From Anaerolineae bacterium (GTDB taxonomy: Bacteria; Chloroflexota; Anaerolineae; Aggregatilineales; Phototrophicaceae): 64,000 nt of DNA. Below the pieces are notes generated by a model. It did no database searches and was not told where the DNA came from. It was given only the letters and a program-made list of their open reading frames with translations. Position 1 is the first letter of the stretch. Every line of letters begins with the position of its first letter. Of this stretch, positions 18,089 to 28,556 are shown in pieces. The DNA lies in contig JAJEAA010000029.1 in the NCBI GenBank assembly GCA_022824365.1, positions 246,019-310,018 on the forward strand, in the 5' to 3' direction. The position numbers were made by a program, and so were the translations under genes.

Positions 18089-20212
18089 ATGTCCGAATCA
18101 AAACTGAACCGGCGGAGGCAATATACCTGGTTGCTCCTGATTCTGGTCTTTATAGCCTTATCGACTCTGCCCGGGCTGGCGCAGGATAGCAGCCGCGCGT
18201 TGGCGCCCGGGACAACCTTGTCCGACTCTCTGGGTCCGGATGCCGGCGCGGTCACTTATGTCTTTGACGCTGCGGCGAATTCCACGGCGAGTCTCTCGCT
18301 GGAGAATGTCAGCGGCGGCGCGCTGGCGCTGCACATCAGCGACATAAACGGCAACATGGTCGCGCAGTCAAATGCTGATCAGAGCGCTGGACTGTCCACA
18401 ACTGTTGATGCTGTGTTGAGCGCTGGCGGTCGTTATTTTGTCTTCATCTATTTGGCGCCCGGCTCCGTTTCGCAGGCCGCGACATTTGATCTGACTTTCA
18501 ATTTGGCGGCGGGCGATGTGACAGTGGAGGCGGCGGAAGCGGCGCCCGTGCCTGACCAGGTTTTGCTTGGGGCGGGCATAGAGGTGCGCTTGACCTGGAC
18601 GGGGGCGGCCGATCTGGACCTCGAGGTACGCGATCCTTTGGGGCAGACCTTGTTCTGGAATTCCCGCAGTACCGAGAACGGCGGCGACTTTGGCTTTGAC
18701 GCCAACGGTTTGTGCGAGATCATTAGCGAAAATCCGGAAGAAACAGCCACCTGGCAGCCGGGCTTCTTGCCGACGGGCAGTTACGAAATCATCGTCTATT
18801 ACGAGCAAGCCTGCGACGCCTTGACGGCAACGGTGCCATTTCGGGTTGATGTTATCATCGATGGCTTGAGCAGCGGCGCCATTACCGATGTCTTGGCGCC
18901 GGGATCGGCAGGCCAGCAGAATGTTTACGTCGGAAGATTTGTGCTTGGCGCTAACGCCGCCGATGTTGTCCCGGGCGGGCTTTATCCGCCGTCCAGCGTG
19001 ACGCGCTTGCCGAGCAGCTACAACTTTGCCGCCGATGTTCCGACGCCGATCGCGCGCGATGCGCCCGTGGTCGACCAGATCAATAATGAGCAACCTTACC
19101 TCACCTATTCTTTTGAGGGCGTCGTGAATGAGTTGATATCTGTTGATATGCAGGCGCAGAGCGACAGTCTTGACACCCTCGTGCAGATTGTGGATCCCAG
19201 CGGCGCGGTGATTGATGTGAACGATGACGCGGTCCAGGGCGAAACGACAAATTCACTCGTGGCGGACGCGCGCCTCTTGAACAGCGGCACCTACCGGATT
19301 ATCGCCACTCGCTACGGCAAGGAAGCCGGCGGCACCTTCGGGCAATTCCAGTTGACCTTGACGGGAGCCACCGGCAGCGCTACGACAGCCGTGAGTCAGT
19401 TGAACCTGCCGCAAGGGGATGTTGAGGTCGGCCTGTTTTGGAGCACTAGCGCCGACCTGCAACTGCTCGTTCGGGATCCGCTGGGCGAATCGGTCTTTGA
19501 TGACAATCCGGCGGCTACAAGCGGCGGCATCCTGCAAGAAGCGGGCAACGCAAATTGCGTCGCGTCCGGCGACGCGCCGGTGTCCTATGTCTATTGGCCC
19601 GAGGGTTTCTTGCGGCCGGGCACCTATGAAGTGGAAGTTTGGTATCAGGACCCCTGCGTTGACTTCGCGCCTCCGGTGAACTTCACGTTGCAGATTGAAG
19701 TCGGTGGCGTGGTGGTCGCCCGTCAGCGGCAATTCCCGCAGCCGGGGCAGCGCTTCGTCACCAACTTCACTGTGCAGCCTTCCGGGTTTGCCCTAGCCGG
19801 CGAGGCGGGGTTCATTGACGCGGGCAGCGGCACACTGGACTACCGGGAAGAAGCCCTCAGCGCTCCGATCATTGAAAGCGGCGTACCGGCGCGCGGGACG
19901 ATCTCCCCGAGCAATACCTATGATGTCTACCAATTTGACGGGACCGCCGGCGAAACTGTAAGCTTGAGCATGTCCGCCGTGACAGTAGTCCTGGATACGA
20001 ATCTGTATCTGATCGGGCCGGGCGGCGTGGAACTGGCCAGCAACGATGATGGCGATCCGGTTGAACTGGGTTTGACCGGCCGGACGACTGATTCGCGGAT
20101 TAGCGGCTTTGTCTTGCCGGAAAATGGTCCGTATACGGTCATCGCTACCCGCTATGGCAATCAATATGGCGGGACAATCGGCATTTACGAACTTACGATG
20201 ACCAAAACATAG
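18089..20212 (+). CDS. Secreted multidomain protein with PPC-type beta domains
   Basis: A 707-residue exported protein with a signal peptide (ending near GLAQ). Start ATG 18089 is set by GGAGGGG at 18077-18083. Two ~100-residue modules of the form VRLTWTGAADLDLEVRDP ... CEIISENP and VGLFWSTSADLQLLVRDP ... NCVASGD resemble YfaP-like beta-sandwiches. They alternate with domains resembling bacterial pre-peptidase C-terminal domains: LDTLVQIVDPSGAVIDVNDD and LDTNLYLIGPGGVELASNDD, each ending TRYGxxxGG. There is no catalytic domain. It is probably a surface binding or adhesive protein. Confidence 0.7.
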   Translation: MSESKLNRRRQYTWLLLILVFIALSTLPGLAQDSSRALAPGTTLSDSLGPDAGAVTYVFDAAANSTASLSLENVSGGALALHISDINGNMVAQSNADQSAGLSTTVDAVLSAGGRYFVFIYLAPGSVSQAATFDLTFNLAAGDVTVEAAEAAPVPDQVLLGAGIEVRLTWTGAADLDLEVRDPLGQTLFWNSRSTENGGDFGFDANGLCEIISENPEETATWQPGFLPTGSYEIIVYYEQACDALTATVPFRVDVIIDGLSSGAITDVLAPGSAGQQNVYVGRFVLGANAADVVPGGLYPPSSVTRLPSSYNFAADVPTPIARDAPVVDQINNEQPYLTYSFEGVVNELISVDMQAQSDSLDTLVQIVDPSGAVIDVNDDAVQGETTNSLVADARLLNSGTYRIIATRYGKEAGGTFGQFQLTLTGATGSATTAVSQLNLPQGDVEVGLFWSTSADLQLLVRDPLGESVFDDNPAATSGGILQEAGNANCVASGDAPVSYVYWPEGFLRPGTYEVEVWYQDPCVDFAPPVNFTLQIEVGGVVVARQRQFPQPGQRFVTNFTVQPSGFALAGEAGFIDAGSGTLDYREEALSAPIIESGVPARGTISPSNTYDVYQFDGTAGETVSLSMSAVTVVLDTNLYLIGPGGVELASNDDGDPVELGLTGRTTDSRISGFVLPENGPYTVIATRYGNQYGGTIGIYELTMTKT

Positions 20213-20299
20213 GGACAACGGCGGCGGCGGTACTGTACAATGACCGGCGCCTTTGCTATGATGCGCGCTTGTAGACGACCTGATATGTTAGGAAAGCGA

Positions 20300-20998
20300 A
20301 TGCGGATGAAACGCGGCTGGCTCTTCCCTATAGTTTTGCTTGCGGCATTCGCGCTGGCCGCATGTTCGCCCGACATCAATCTGCTCAATGACGCCATGCT
20401 CAGCGATACCAGCCTGCTAAGCGGCGAACCTTGCGAGGCGCCCTGCTGGAATGGCATAGTGCCAGGCGAGACCCTCTATCGTGATGCCAAGTTGATCATC
20501 GAAAGCGACCAACGCTACAAGCTGGGCGATGAGCCGTCGCCGGAAGAGGGCAGCACGGCGCGCAGCTTTACCTTCGGCGAGGGCGACGAAGGACCGGCCT
20601 GCTGCCAGGTTGTGAGCCGCGATGGCGAGACAGTTTCCAGCTTCCTCTTGCAGACGGCGCCCGTCATGAATTTGGGTCCCCTATACGACATCTTTGGCGA
20701 GCCTGATTATGTCGCGGGCGAGCAAGTTAGCGAAGAACAGGGATACGCGGCGTTGATCTACGCGGACCTGCCGCTGATACTATATGTCTATGTCGCCAGT
20801 CCAGCGACCGGCGAGGTATCGGTGTCCAGCCCGATCATTGGCGCGATGTACCTAATGTCGGGAGAAGTGGAAGAGTTGCTGGTATGCGCCAACCTGTATC
20901 ATTGGCGCGGCTTCACGAGTTTCACCACTTACGCGGAAGGTGAATTTGATTATGTTGGCGACGGTGTTGGCGATGAGGACCTTTGCCCAACCGGCTAG
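20300..20998 (+). CDS. Predicted lipoprotein of unknown function
   Basis: A 232-residue protein with a lipoprotein signal: MKRGW, a hydrophobic core, and the lipobox ALAAC. Start ATG 20300 follows AGGAA at 20290-20294; ATG 20306 is also possible. The mature part has four cysteines in CEAPCW and PACCQ motifs. I do not recognise the domain. It lies 87 bases after the secreted PPC-type gene and may be co-expressed with it. Confidence 0.7.
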   Translation: MRMKRGWLFPIVLLAAFALAACSPDINLLNDAMLSDTSLLSGEPCEAPCWNGIVPGETLYRDAKLIIESDQRYKLGDEPSPEEGSTARSFTFGEGDEGPACCQVVSRDGETVSSFLLQTAPVMNLGPLYDIFGEPDYVAGEQVSEEQGYAALIYADLPLILYVYVASPATGEVSVSSPIIGAMYLMSGEVEELLVCANLYHWRGFTSFTTYAEGEFDYVGDGVGDEDLCPTG

Positions 20999-21045
20999 TC
21001 TGGCGGGCGGCGGTCCAATGTTCTTTGAGGAGGAGCGATAGCACG

Positions 21046-21732
21046 ATGGCTGGAGAAACTGTGGCGCTGACGGTCGGCGCAGAAGTAAGAGGCACGGTCA
21101 GGCATCTTGGTTTGTACGGCGCCTTAGTGGATATCGGCGCCAGGCAGGACGCCTTATTGCATATTTCTCAGTTGAGCGGCGGCGAGACCCGCGCCTTCGC
21201 TGAGGTTGTGCAGCCGGAAAGCGAGATTAGCGCCTGGGTCTATAAGACTTATCGAGATGGCCGGGTGGAATTGACCCTGGAGAAACCTCCCGCTGTCCCT
21301 TGGCAGACGATCAAGCGAGGCAATACTTATAGGGGCCAAGTCATTCGCGTTGAGGATTTCGGCGTCTTCGTTGACTTCGGCGCGGAACGCCCGGGTATGG
21401 TGCATGTCTCGGAAATGGCTGATGGCTACGTGAAATCGCCGGGCGATGTCGCTGCCATCGGGCAGGAAGTAGAAGTTCGCGTGATCAAGAAGAACGGCCG
21501 TCCGCGTCAGATAGATTTATCGATGAAGTCGGCCGTGGAAGCGCTGGAAACGATTGATGACGAGGACGAAGAGGACGATCTGCCCACCGCGATGGCGCAA
21601 GCCTTCCAGCGCGCGATGCAGCAAGACGATGGCGCTGCGGACCGCTCGAATCATCGGCAGGCGTCGGCGAGCAATCATCGTCTAAAGCAAGAAGAGATAC
21701 TGGCGCGGACGCTGCGCAACTCGCAAGCCTAA
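21046..21732 (+). CDS. RNA-binding protein with two S1 domains
   Basis: A 228-residue cytosolic protein. Two OB-fold S1 domains are seen: ~10-78 (GAEVRGTVRHLGLYGALVDI) and ~91-163 (GNTYRGQVIRVEDFGVFVDF, ending IDLSMK). An acidic stretch (DDEDEEDD) and a charged, coil-like tail follow. Such proteins resemble ribosomal protein S1 fragments and stress protein 13, and may bind the 30S subunit or mRNA. Start is set by GAGGAGGAG at 21027-21035. A terminator follows the gene. Confidence 0.85.
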   Translation: MAGETVALTVGAEVRGTVRHLGLYGALVDIGARQDALLHISQLSGGETRAFAEVVQPESEISAWVYKTYRDGRVELTLEKPPAVPWQTIKRGNTYRGQVIRVEDFGVFVDFGAERPGMVHVSEMADGYVKSPGDVAAIGQEVEVRVIKKNGRPRQIDLSMKSAVEALETIDDEDEEDDLPTAMAQAFQRAMQQDDGAADRSNHRQASASNHRLKQEEILARTLRNSQA

Positions 21733-21757
21733 AGCGAGCGACATATTCAAACAGGCC

Positions 21758-21785
21758 GGGGTTGCGATTATGCAGCCCCTTTTTA
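21758..21785 (+). terminator. Rho-independent terminator after the S1-domain gene
   Basis: Stem GGGGTTGC (21758-21765) with GCAGCCCC (21772-21779), one G-T wobble, followed by TTTTTATT. Confidence 0.75.
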
Positions 21786-22277
21786 TTGCCGCGGCTTGGA
21801 GTCGTCGACCGTGTCCTGATAGACACGATATACGATTGTGATGAAGAGCAGCGTGAAGTTTGTCTCGTGACTGAGGCACCAGGGACAGGCTGCTTCCAGC
21901 AAGCCGAATTGAACATAGACCAGCCACATCGAGAACAGCCAGGCGAACAAGCCGATGCCAAAGGCGATGAGGCTGCCGTACTGTTGCAGAGCCGGGCTCC
22001 GGTTCTCAAGCGTCAGTATCAGCCCGATGATGACATAGACGGCGAAACCCAGGTAAGCGATCGGGATGCCGGCCAGTTCGGAATACTGGCTGTTCAGCAC
22101 GACATCACAGTTGAAAGGACCGGATTGGACGCAGACAGCGGGCGCGTCGGCCAGCTTGAGATAGCTCAAGTAGCCGGACACCGCCAGGCCCACGAGAACC
22201 AGCAAGAGTTGAAAACGGCGCAGCATTGGTTTGCGGGCGCCAGTTTTGTTGATCGCTTGGTGAAGGTCTGCATTCAT
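21783..22277 (-). CDS. VKOR-family thiol oxidoreductase
   Basis: A 164-residue inner-membrane protein of the vitamin K epoxide reductase family, which reoxidises disulfide-forming partners using quinone. It has four hydrophobic segments, an external loop cysteine pair (CVQSGPFNC), and the active-site CPWC (AACPWCLSHE) in the last helix region. The usual fused thioredoxin domain is absent, so a separate DsbA-like partner is needed. It follows moeA by 16 bases on the same strand. Confidence 0.88.
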   Translation of the reverse strand: MNADLHQAINKTGARKPMLRRFQLLLVLVGLAVSGYLSYLKLADAPAVCVQSGPFNCDVVLNSQYSELAGIPIAYLGFAVYVIIGLILTLENRSPALQQYGSLIAFGIGLFAWLFSMWLVYVQFGLLEAACPWCLSHETNFTLLFITIVYRVYQDTVDDSKPRQ

Positions 22278-22293
22278 CGTTTGCTCTCAGGAT

Positions 22294-23541
22294 TCAATCG
22301 AAATCGCGCAGCGGCATGACGGATAGTTCTTCGCCGGCGGACACGCGAGTTAAGCCCTCCGGTATGATGGCTAAGCCGTCGGCCAGGACCATGGACATCA
22401 GCGCGCCCGAGCTTTGGATCCCGGTCGAGCGGGCGACGACGCCATCTTTGTCGCGCGTCAGTGTGACGCGGTTATAGCTACGGCGCCCATCCGATGCCAA
22501 GTCCTCCGCGATGGTAGCCCTTATGGTGCGCGGCTGGCTCTCGCGCCCGGCGAGTTTCTCCAGGGCGGGACGGACCAAGACTTCGTAGGTCACCATGGTC
22601 GAGACTGGGTTGCCCGGCAGGCCAAAGAATGGCAAGCCTTGCAGCGTACCGTAGGCGAGCGGCTTGCCGGGCCGCATATTGATGCGCCAGAAATCGATGT
22701 CGCCGAGCTCGTCCATGACCACCTTGACCAGATCAGCCGCGCCGACTGAGACACCGGCGGTGCTGATGATCATGTCGGGATTGATCTCCAGCGCGCGCCG
22801 ATACAGCGCTCGAATGGCGGCCAGGTTGTCCTTGGCGATTGGCAGGCGAATGGGTACCCCGCCGGACCTGCGGACCAGCGCGGCCAGCGTGTAGCTGTTG
22901 GTATCGCGAATCTGGCCTGGCTCAAGCGGCTGATGTACATCTACCAACTCATCGCCGCTGCTGAGTATCACAACTTTCGGCTGGCGGATAACCTTTACTT
23001 TGGCGCAGCCAATGCCGGCTAGCATGCCGATCTCGGCTGGACCGAGGGCTGTTCCGGCGCGCATTATAGTTGCGCCGGCGGCGATATTTTCGCCCGCGCG
23101 GCGTATATTTTCGCCATAGCGCAGGGCTTTTCCGATGCGCACCTGAGACGGCAGCGGGCTAACTTCACCTTTTTGCCAGTCGTCATCGGTGTCTTCGACC
23201 GGGATGACGGCGGTGCAGCCAGCCGGTATCGGCGCGCCGGTCATGATACGGGCGGCGCTTCCGCGTTCCAGTTGTCCAGCCGGGGCGGCGCCAGCGAGAA
23301 TGTCCAGGCTGACGTTAAGGGTCGCGGGCTGCTCCTGGCAGGCGCCTTCGCTGTCCTCGTGGCGGATGGCATAGCCGTCCATCGCCGAGTTGTCGAAAGG
23401 GGGTAGGTCAATGGGGGAGACGATGTCGCAGGCGATTACGCGATCGAGGCATTCGGCGAGCGAAATGGTCTCGGCGGGCAACTCATGCAGACCGGAGAGG
23501 ATATTCGATCTGGCGGTATCGACATTAAGCAGTGGCGTCAA
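22294..23541 (-). CDS. moeA: Molybdopterin molybdenumtransferase MoeA
   Basis: Inserts molybdenum into adenylylated molybdopterin in molybdenum cofactor synthesis. The 415-residue protein has the family's motifs: PPFDNSAMDGYA, MTGAPIPAG, the glycine-rich TAGVSVGAADLVK, and GLPGNPVSTMVTYEV. I start it at TTG 23541, six bases after AGGAGG; the ATG at 23574 lies upstream of that ribosome site. moaC and a moaD-moaE fusion lie 20 kb away, so the pathway is split over the chromosome. Confidence 0.93.
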   Translation of the reverse strand: MTPLLNVDTARSNILSGLHELPAETISLAECLDRVIACDIVSPIDLPPFDNSAMDGYAIRHEDSEGACQEQPATLNVSLDILAGAAPAGQLERGSAARIMTGAPIPAGCTAVIPVEDTDDDWQKGEVSPLPSQVRIGKALRYGENIRRAGENIAAGATIMRAGTALGPAEIGMLAGIGCAKVKVIRQPKVVILSSGDELVDVHQPLEPGQIRDTNSYTLAALVRRSGGVPIRLPIAKDNLAAIRALYRRALEINPDMIISTAGVSVGAADLVKVVMDELGDIDFWRINMRPGKPLAYGTLQGLPFFGLPGNPVSTMVTYEVLVRPALEKLAGRESQPRTIRATIAEDLASDGRRSYNRVTLTRDKDGVVARSTGIQSSGALMSMVLADGLAIIPEGLTRVSAGEELSVMPLRDFD

Positions 23542-23547
23542 AATCAG

Positions 23548-23553
23548 CCTCCT
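23548..23553 (-). promoter_or_regulatory. Ribosome binding site deciding the moeA TTG start
   Basis: AGGAGG on the minus strand, six bases before TTG 23541. Confidence 0.75.
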
Positions 23554-23671
23554 GGAAGATAAAAAACGCCGCAATTATAGCATAGACGCAGACGCGCGCT
23601 TGAGGCTGTTTCTCCCAAAAGCGCATGAAAATTGCAGGAAAACAGAACTCGGATGTCGGCGGCGATTCGCC

Positions 23672-23701
23672 TTGACAGGGTTTGAGCGAGTATCGTATAA
23701 T
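23672..23701 (+). promoter_or_regulatory. Consensus sigma-70-type promoter for rpoC
   Basis: TTGACA (23672-23677), an 18-base spacer and TATAAT (23696-23701), both perfect. It predicts an mRNA leader of about 150 bases before the rpoC start. It lies in the 319-base divergent gap between moeA and rpoC, which otherwise shows no gene. Confidence 0.8.
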
Positions 23702-23860
23702 ACTGGGGTCTATGAAATTGGCGGAGTTATCACAGTTGGTCAAGGCGCAGGTCCTATTGTACCTGACGCCTTTTAATCATCTATGGTGATCATATCGCGT
23801 ACATTTCAGCCGTTCTTCAACACCTTATGTACAGCATCATAGCGCAGAGGAGGTTACGCC

Positions 23861-26800
23861 TTGGAGGCGAAAGACTTTAGCGCATTGCGTATTAGCCTGG
23901 CTTCTCCGGAACAGATCCGTTCTTGGTCTTATGGAGAAGTGACGAAGCCCGAGACAATCAATTATCGGCGGCTGCGTCCGGAAATGGATGGGCTGTTTTG
24001 CGAGCGCATTTTCGGTCCCACGCGGGACTGGCAATGCTACTGCGGGAAGTACAAGAACATCCGTTATCGCGGCATCATCTGCGACAAATGCGGCGTGGAG
24101 GTGACTCGGTCATCGGTGCGGCGCGAACGGATGGGTCATATCGAGTTGGCGGCGCCGGTCGCGCATGTCTGGTATACGCGGCGCGTGCCGAGCTATTTGG
24201 GCTTGCTGCTTGATGTCAGCCGGCGCAATCTTGATCGCGTGCTTTATTTCGCGCAATACGTCATCACCACGGTGGATGAAGACGCGCGCGGCAAGGCGAT
24301 TGCGCGGATCGAGAAAGAACTCCAGCTTAAAGAGGATGAGCTTTCCGGCGCCATTGAAGACCAGATGAATGAATTGCGCGACAATCGCGATCAGCTTGCC
24401 GAGCAGTTTGATGAAAAGGTCAAGGCGATTCGCGAACACTTTGATGGCGAATTGGCGCGGCTCAGCGACGAGGTTATGAGTGAGGCGCAGGCGGCGCAGA
24501 GCCGAGTGGAAACTATGCTCGGGCAAGCAGCCGGTGAAGAGATCGGCTTGAAATCGACCTCGGCTGTTGTGGTCGCCAAAGGCGAAACCATCACCAACGA
24601 TCATATTTCCACGATTCAGGAACTGGTAAACGAGCATCTGAGCGCGCTGCAGGGTGAAATTGAGTTGCTGGCTCAGGAAGAAATCGGCAAGATCAGCGGC
24701 GAAATCGATACCGCCAATGTCGATGTTGACAGCTCGATGGATGAGCAACTGAAGGAGCTTGAAGAGCGTGTGGAGAACATGCGCGCCAGCGCCGAAAAAC
24801 AGATCAAAGAACTGGAGAGTTTGCAGGTGCTCCAATTTTTGGGCGAAGGCCGCTATCGCGAATTGAAAGGCAAGTTTGGCAACGTCTTCCAGGCGAACAT
24901 GGGCGCCGAAGCCTTCTACGAAATCTTGAGCAACCTCAACCTGGCGCGATTGGCGGAAGAGCTTTGGCTTGAGGTGCGGACGTCACGATCCAAGCAGCGC
25001 CGGCGCAAGGCGACCAAACGGCTGCGCGTGGTGGAAAGCTTGCGCAACAGCCGCATGACGGTCATCGACAAGGACGAAACAAAACAAGAAAATGAACCCA
25101 ACGGCAATCGGCCCGAATGGATGATTCTGACCGTGTTGCCGGTGATTCCGCCTGATCTGCGCCCGATGGTGCAATTGGACGGCGGGCGCTTCGCCACCAG
25201 CGATCTCAATGATTTGTATCGCCGGGTGATCAACCGCAACAACCGCCTCAAGCATTTGCTTGATTTGGGCGCGCCGGATGTCATCGTGCGCAATGAAAAG
25301 CGTATGCTGCAGGAAGCGGTCGATAGCCTCATCGACAATAGCCAGCGCGGCAAGGCCTTAAGCCGGCGCGGACGGCGCGAACTGAAATCGCTCAGCGATA
25401 TGCTCAAGGGCAAGAAAGGACGCTTCCGCCGCAATCTGCTGGGCAAGCGCGTCGACTATTCCGGGCGTTCGGTGATCGTCATCGGTCCAAAATTGAAGCT
25501 GCATCAATGCGGCTTGCCCAAGACGATGGCGCTGGAACTTTATCGCCCCTTTGTCATCAGCCGCTTGGTGGCTTACAACTACGCCAGCAATGTGAAGGGC
25601 GCCAAGCGCATCATCGAGCGGGAGCGGCCCGAGGTTTGGGAAGTGCTCGAGGAAGTCATTCGCGAACGTCCGGTGCTGCTGAACCGCGCGCCGACCTTGC
25701 ATCGCTTGGGTATCCAGGCATTTGAACCGCTGCTGGTCGAGGGCAAGGCGATACAGATTCACCCTCTGGTATGCTCGGCCTTTAACGCTGACTTTGATGG
25801 CGACCAGATGGCGGTGCATGTGCCCTTGAGCGAGCAGGCGGTCAAAGAAGCGCGCGAGTTGATGTTGAGTACGCGCAACTTGCTCAAACCCTCTGATGGA
25901 CAGCCTATTGTGGGACCGTCCAAAGACATGGTGCTGGGTAATTACTATCTGACAATGGACCCGACTGTGGAGATCGTTGCGCTGCGCTCGCGCGCCGACG
26001 AATTCCGCGCCGAAAGCGTCTTGTATTCCGGCGGGCACAAGGTGGGTATCGCCTTCCGTTCCAACGGCTACTATTACGCGCAGTTTCGCAACGTGCCGAA
26101 TAGCCAGCTATACCTGGACGAGACAGCGCCCGATGAGAACGGCCGACCCAGAGTGCTGAAGTCCGCCGTTGATTGCACGGTTGACGCTCTGCTTGCCGGC
26201 GAAGTCGATTGCATGCTGGCCAACGCTTATGAGGCGCGCAAATACCTGCGCGACAATGGCTTGGAAGAGCAGCTTGAGATCACCAACTTGCACGAGCGGC
26301 GCGTCGTGGTTGACATGGATGAGGTGGAATACCTCTATCGATTGGGCTTGGTAAATCTGCATACGCCGATCCTGCTTGGCAATGTCTATGACAAGCGCGA
26401 ACCGCAGGCCGAGCCGGAGATTTGCACGGTTGGGCGCGCCATCTTCAATCGCATCTTGCCGGATGAAATGCGCTTCGTTCAGGAGACGCTGGGCAAGCGC
26501 GGCTTGCAGAATCTGGTCGCGCGCTGTTATCAAGTCATCGGCGGAGAGCAAACGACGGAAGTGGTGGACGCGATCAAGAATTACGGCTTCCACTACGCCA
26601 CGATATCCGGGACCACTATCGCGGTGAGCGACCTGGAAATACCTGTTGAGCGGGCTGACATTCTGCGGGAAGCGGAAGAAGTGGTGACGCGCGCCGAGCG
26701 GGATTTCCGCCGTGGCTTGATGACGGAGGAAGAACGCTATCAGATAACGATTGACGAATGGAACCGCGCCAAGGATGAGCTGCAAGACCATATCCAGGAT

Positions 26801-28486
26801 ACGATTGATCCCTATGGACCGATCGCTATCATGGCGCTATCGGGCTCGACCAAAGGCGGCTTTGGTCCCATCACGCAAATGGCGGGCATGCGCGGTTTGA
26901 TGGCCGATCCATCGGGTCGCATTATCGACTTGCCTATTCGCAGTCATTTCCGCGGCGGCTTGAACGCGCTGGAATACTTCATCTCCACGCATGGCGCGCG
27001 CAAAGGATTGGCGGATACCGCCCTGCGTACTGCGGACGCTGGCTATTTGACGCGCCGCTTGGTCGATGTCGCCCAGGATATGATCGTCAACCACTGGGAC
27101 TGCCACACCCATCGCGGGCTAAGGGTGCGCCGGTCCGATGATATCGCCGGACAGACTATCGACGAGCGGATTGTCGGGCGTTGCTCGGCGGAAGATATAT
27201 ACGATCCTGAGAGCGGCGCGCTTCTGGTTGGGCGCAACGAGATGATCGACGAAGATATCGCCGCCAATATTCAGAACTCCGAGTTGCAAGAAGTCGACGT
27301 TCGCAGCCCGCTGACCTGTGATCTGATTCACGGTGTCTGCGCGCTTTGTTATGGGCGCGATCTCGGCACGGGCGAGATGGTCAACATCGGCGCTGCTGTC
27401 GGCATTATCGCGGCGCAGTCGATCGGCGAGCCGGGCACGCAATTAACCCTGCGCACCTTCCATAGCGGCGGCACGGCGGAAACGGTAGACATTACCAGCG
27501 GCCTGCCGCGTGTTGAAGAACTCTTTGAAGCGAGGCGCACGCCAAAGGGCCAGGCTGTCATGACTGAAATGGGCGGCATCCTGCGTTTGACCCAAAGAGG
27601 CGACGGCGACGACCGCGTCACCATCGCTACGGTAATCGACAGCACGATGGAAAATGAGCATCATGTTGTGCCCGAAGGCTGGGAGATTGTGGCGCAGGAC
27701 GGCAAGGAGATACAGAAAGGCGCGGCTGTCGCCAAAAACGGCGACGAAGAGATGATAGCCACTCTATCCGGAACCGTTCACCTCGAGGATCAAAGCGTTT
27801 ACATTCGCTTCGAAGATACGCAGGAAGAAGACTATGAGATTCCGGCGAATGCCCGCCTGCGCAAGAACATCTTTGACGGCATGACGGTCAAACCGGGCGA
27901 GCAGCTCACCGAGGGTTCAAAGAACCCGCATCATATTCTGCGCGTGTCCGGCGCGGAAGATACGCAGTTGTATCTGCTGAGCGAGATTCAAGAGGTATAC
28001 CGCAGCCAGGGCGTGCCAATTGCCGACAAGCACTTTGAAACGGTCATCCGCAAGATGATGTGCAAAGTGCAAATCACCGAGAGCGGCGATAGCGACCTGC
28101 TGCCGGGCGAATTGGTTGACCAGTTGGAACTGCGACAGATCAACCAGGGTCTGATCGCTGAAGACAAGGAAATCTGCAAGGGGTCGCCCATCTTGCTCGG
28201 CATTACCAAGGCGGCGCTGAGCACCGAGAGTTATTTGTCGGCCGCCAGCTTCCAACACACCATCAAGGTGCTGGCCGGGGCGGCGATCGAGGGGCAGGTG
28301 GATCCGCTGCACGGCTTGAAGGAGAACGTGATCATCGGCAAACTGATCCCGGCGGGCACGGGCTTCCACGCCTATCACGACCGCGAGTTGGTGGCGCCGG
28401 CGACCACGCTGGAAACGCAGGGCGCGCTGGACTTTGATGAGGTCGGCGATCAGGACGACTTCGAGAACATGTTGAGCGAATTGTAG
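23861..28486 (+). CDS. rpoC: RNA polymerase beta-prime subunit
   Basis: The catalytic large subunit of RNA polymerase, 1541 residues. The N-terminal zinc site is CYCGKYK ... CDKCG, and the catalytic loop [12 protein letters not shown] lies near residue 645. TTG 23861 is the start, preceded by GAGGAGG at 23847-23853. Between about residues 135 and 322, ahead of the conserved NMGAEA region, there is a long Glu/Lys/Gln-rich coiled-coil insertion absent from the E. coli subunit. No rpoB lies upstream: the gene has its own strong promoter opposite moeA. The usual rpoBC linkage is therefore broken here. Confidence 0.98.
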   Translation: MEAKDFSALRISLASPEQIRSWSYGEVTKPETINYRRLRPEMDGLFCERIFGPTRDWQCYCGKYKNIRYRGIICDKCGVEVTRSSVRRERMGHIELAAPVAHVWYTRRVPSYLGLLLDVSRRNLDRVLYFAQYVITTVDEDARGKAIARIEKELQLKEDELSGAIEDQMNELRDNRDQLAEQFDEKVKAIREHFDGELARLSDEVMSEAQAAQSRVETMLGQAAGEEIGLKSTSAVVVAKGETITNDHISTIQELVNEHLSALQGEIELLAQEEIGKISGEIDTANVDVDSSMDEQLKELEERVENMRASAEKQIKELESLQVLQFLGEGRYRELKGKFGNVFQANMGAEAFYEILSNLNLARLAEELWLEVRTSRSKQRRRKATKRLRVVESLRNSRMTVIDKDETKQENEPNGNRPEWMILTVLPVIPPDLRPMVQLDGGRFATSDLNDLYRRVINRNNRLKHLLDLGAPDVIVRNEKRMLQEAVDSLIDNSQRGKALSRRGRRELKSLSDMLKGKKGRFRRNLLGKRVDYSGRSVIVIGPKLKLHQCGLPKTMALELYRPFVISRLVAYNYASNVKGAKRIIERERPEVWEVLEEVIRERPVLLNRAPTLHRLGIQAFEPLLVEGKAIQIHPLVCSAFNADFDGDQMAVHVPLSEQAVKEARELMLSTRNLLKPSDGQPIVGPSKDMVLGNYYLTMDPTVEIVALRSRADEFRAESVLYSGGHKVGIAFRSNGYYYAQFRNVPNSQLYLDETAPDENGRPRVLKSAVDCTVDALLAGEVDCMLANAYEARKYLRDNGLEEQLEITNLHERRVVVDMDEVEYLYRLGLVNLHTPILLGNVYDKREPQAEPEICTVGRAIFNRILPDEMRFVQETLGKRGLQNLVARCYQVIGGEQTTEVVDAIKNYGFHYATISGTTIAVSDLEIPVERADILREAEEVVTRAERDFRRGLMTEEERYQITIDEWNRAKDELQDHIQDTIDPYGPIAIMALSGSTKGGFGPITQMAGMRGLMADPSGRIIDLPIRSHFRGGLNALEYFISTHGARKGLADTALRTADAGYLTRRLVDVAQDMIVNHWDCHTHRGLRVRRSDDIAGQTIDERIVGRCSAEDIYDPESGALLVGRNEMIDEDIAANIQNSELQEVDVRSPLTCDLIHGVCALCYGRDLGTGEMVNIGAAVGIIAAQSIGEPGTQLTLRTFHSGGTAETVDITSGLPRVEELFEARRTPKGQAVMTEMGGILRLTQRGDGDDRVTIATVIDSTMENEHHVVPEGWEIVAQDGKEIQKGAAVAKNGDEEMIATLSGTVHLEDQSVYIRFEDTQEEDYEIPANARLRKNIFDGMTVKPGEQLTEGSKNPHHILRVSGAEDTQLYLLSEIQEVYRSQGVPIADKHFETVIRKMMCKVQITESGDSDLLPGELVDQLELRQINQGLIAEDKEICKGSPILLGITKAALSTESYLSAASFQHTIKVLAGAAIEGQVDPLHGLKENVIIGKLIPAGTGFHAYHDRELVAPATTLETQGALDFDEVGDQDDFENMLSEL

Positions 28487-28502
28487 CGGCGCCAGCAGAA
28501 CA

Positions 28503-28552
28503 GACGGAAAACGCGGGATATCTTAACGGGTCCCGCGTTTCTGTTTTCCGTC
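28503..28552. terminator. Bidirectional terminator between rpoC and the lipoprotein gene
   Basis: Perfect stem AAACGCGGGA (28509-28518) with TCCCGCGTTT (28531-28540). An outer GACGGAAAA/TTTTCCGTC pair gives a U tract in both directions. It suits two convergent genes. Confidence 0.85.
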
Positions 28553-28556
28553 GGAC

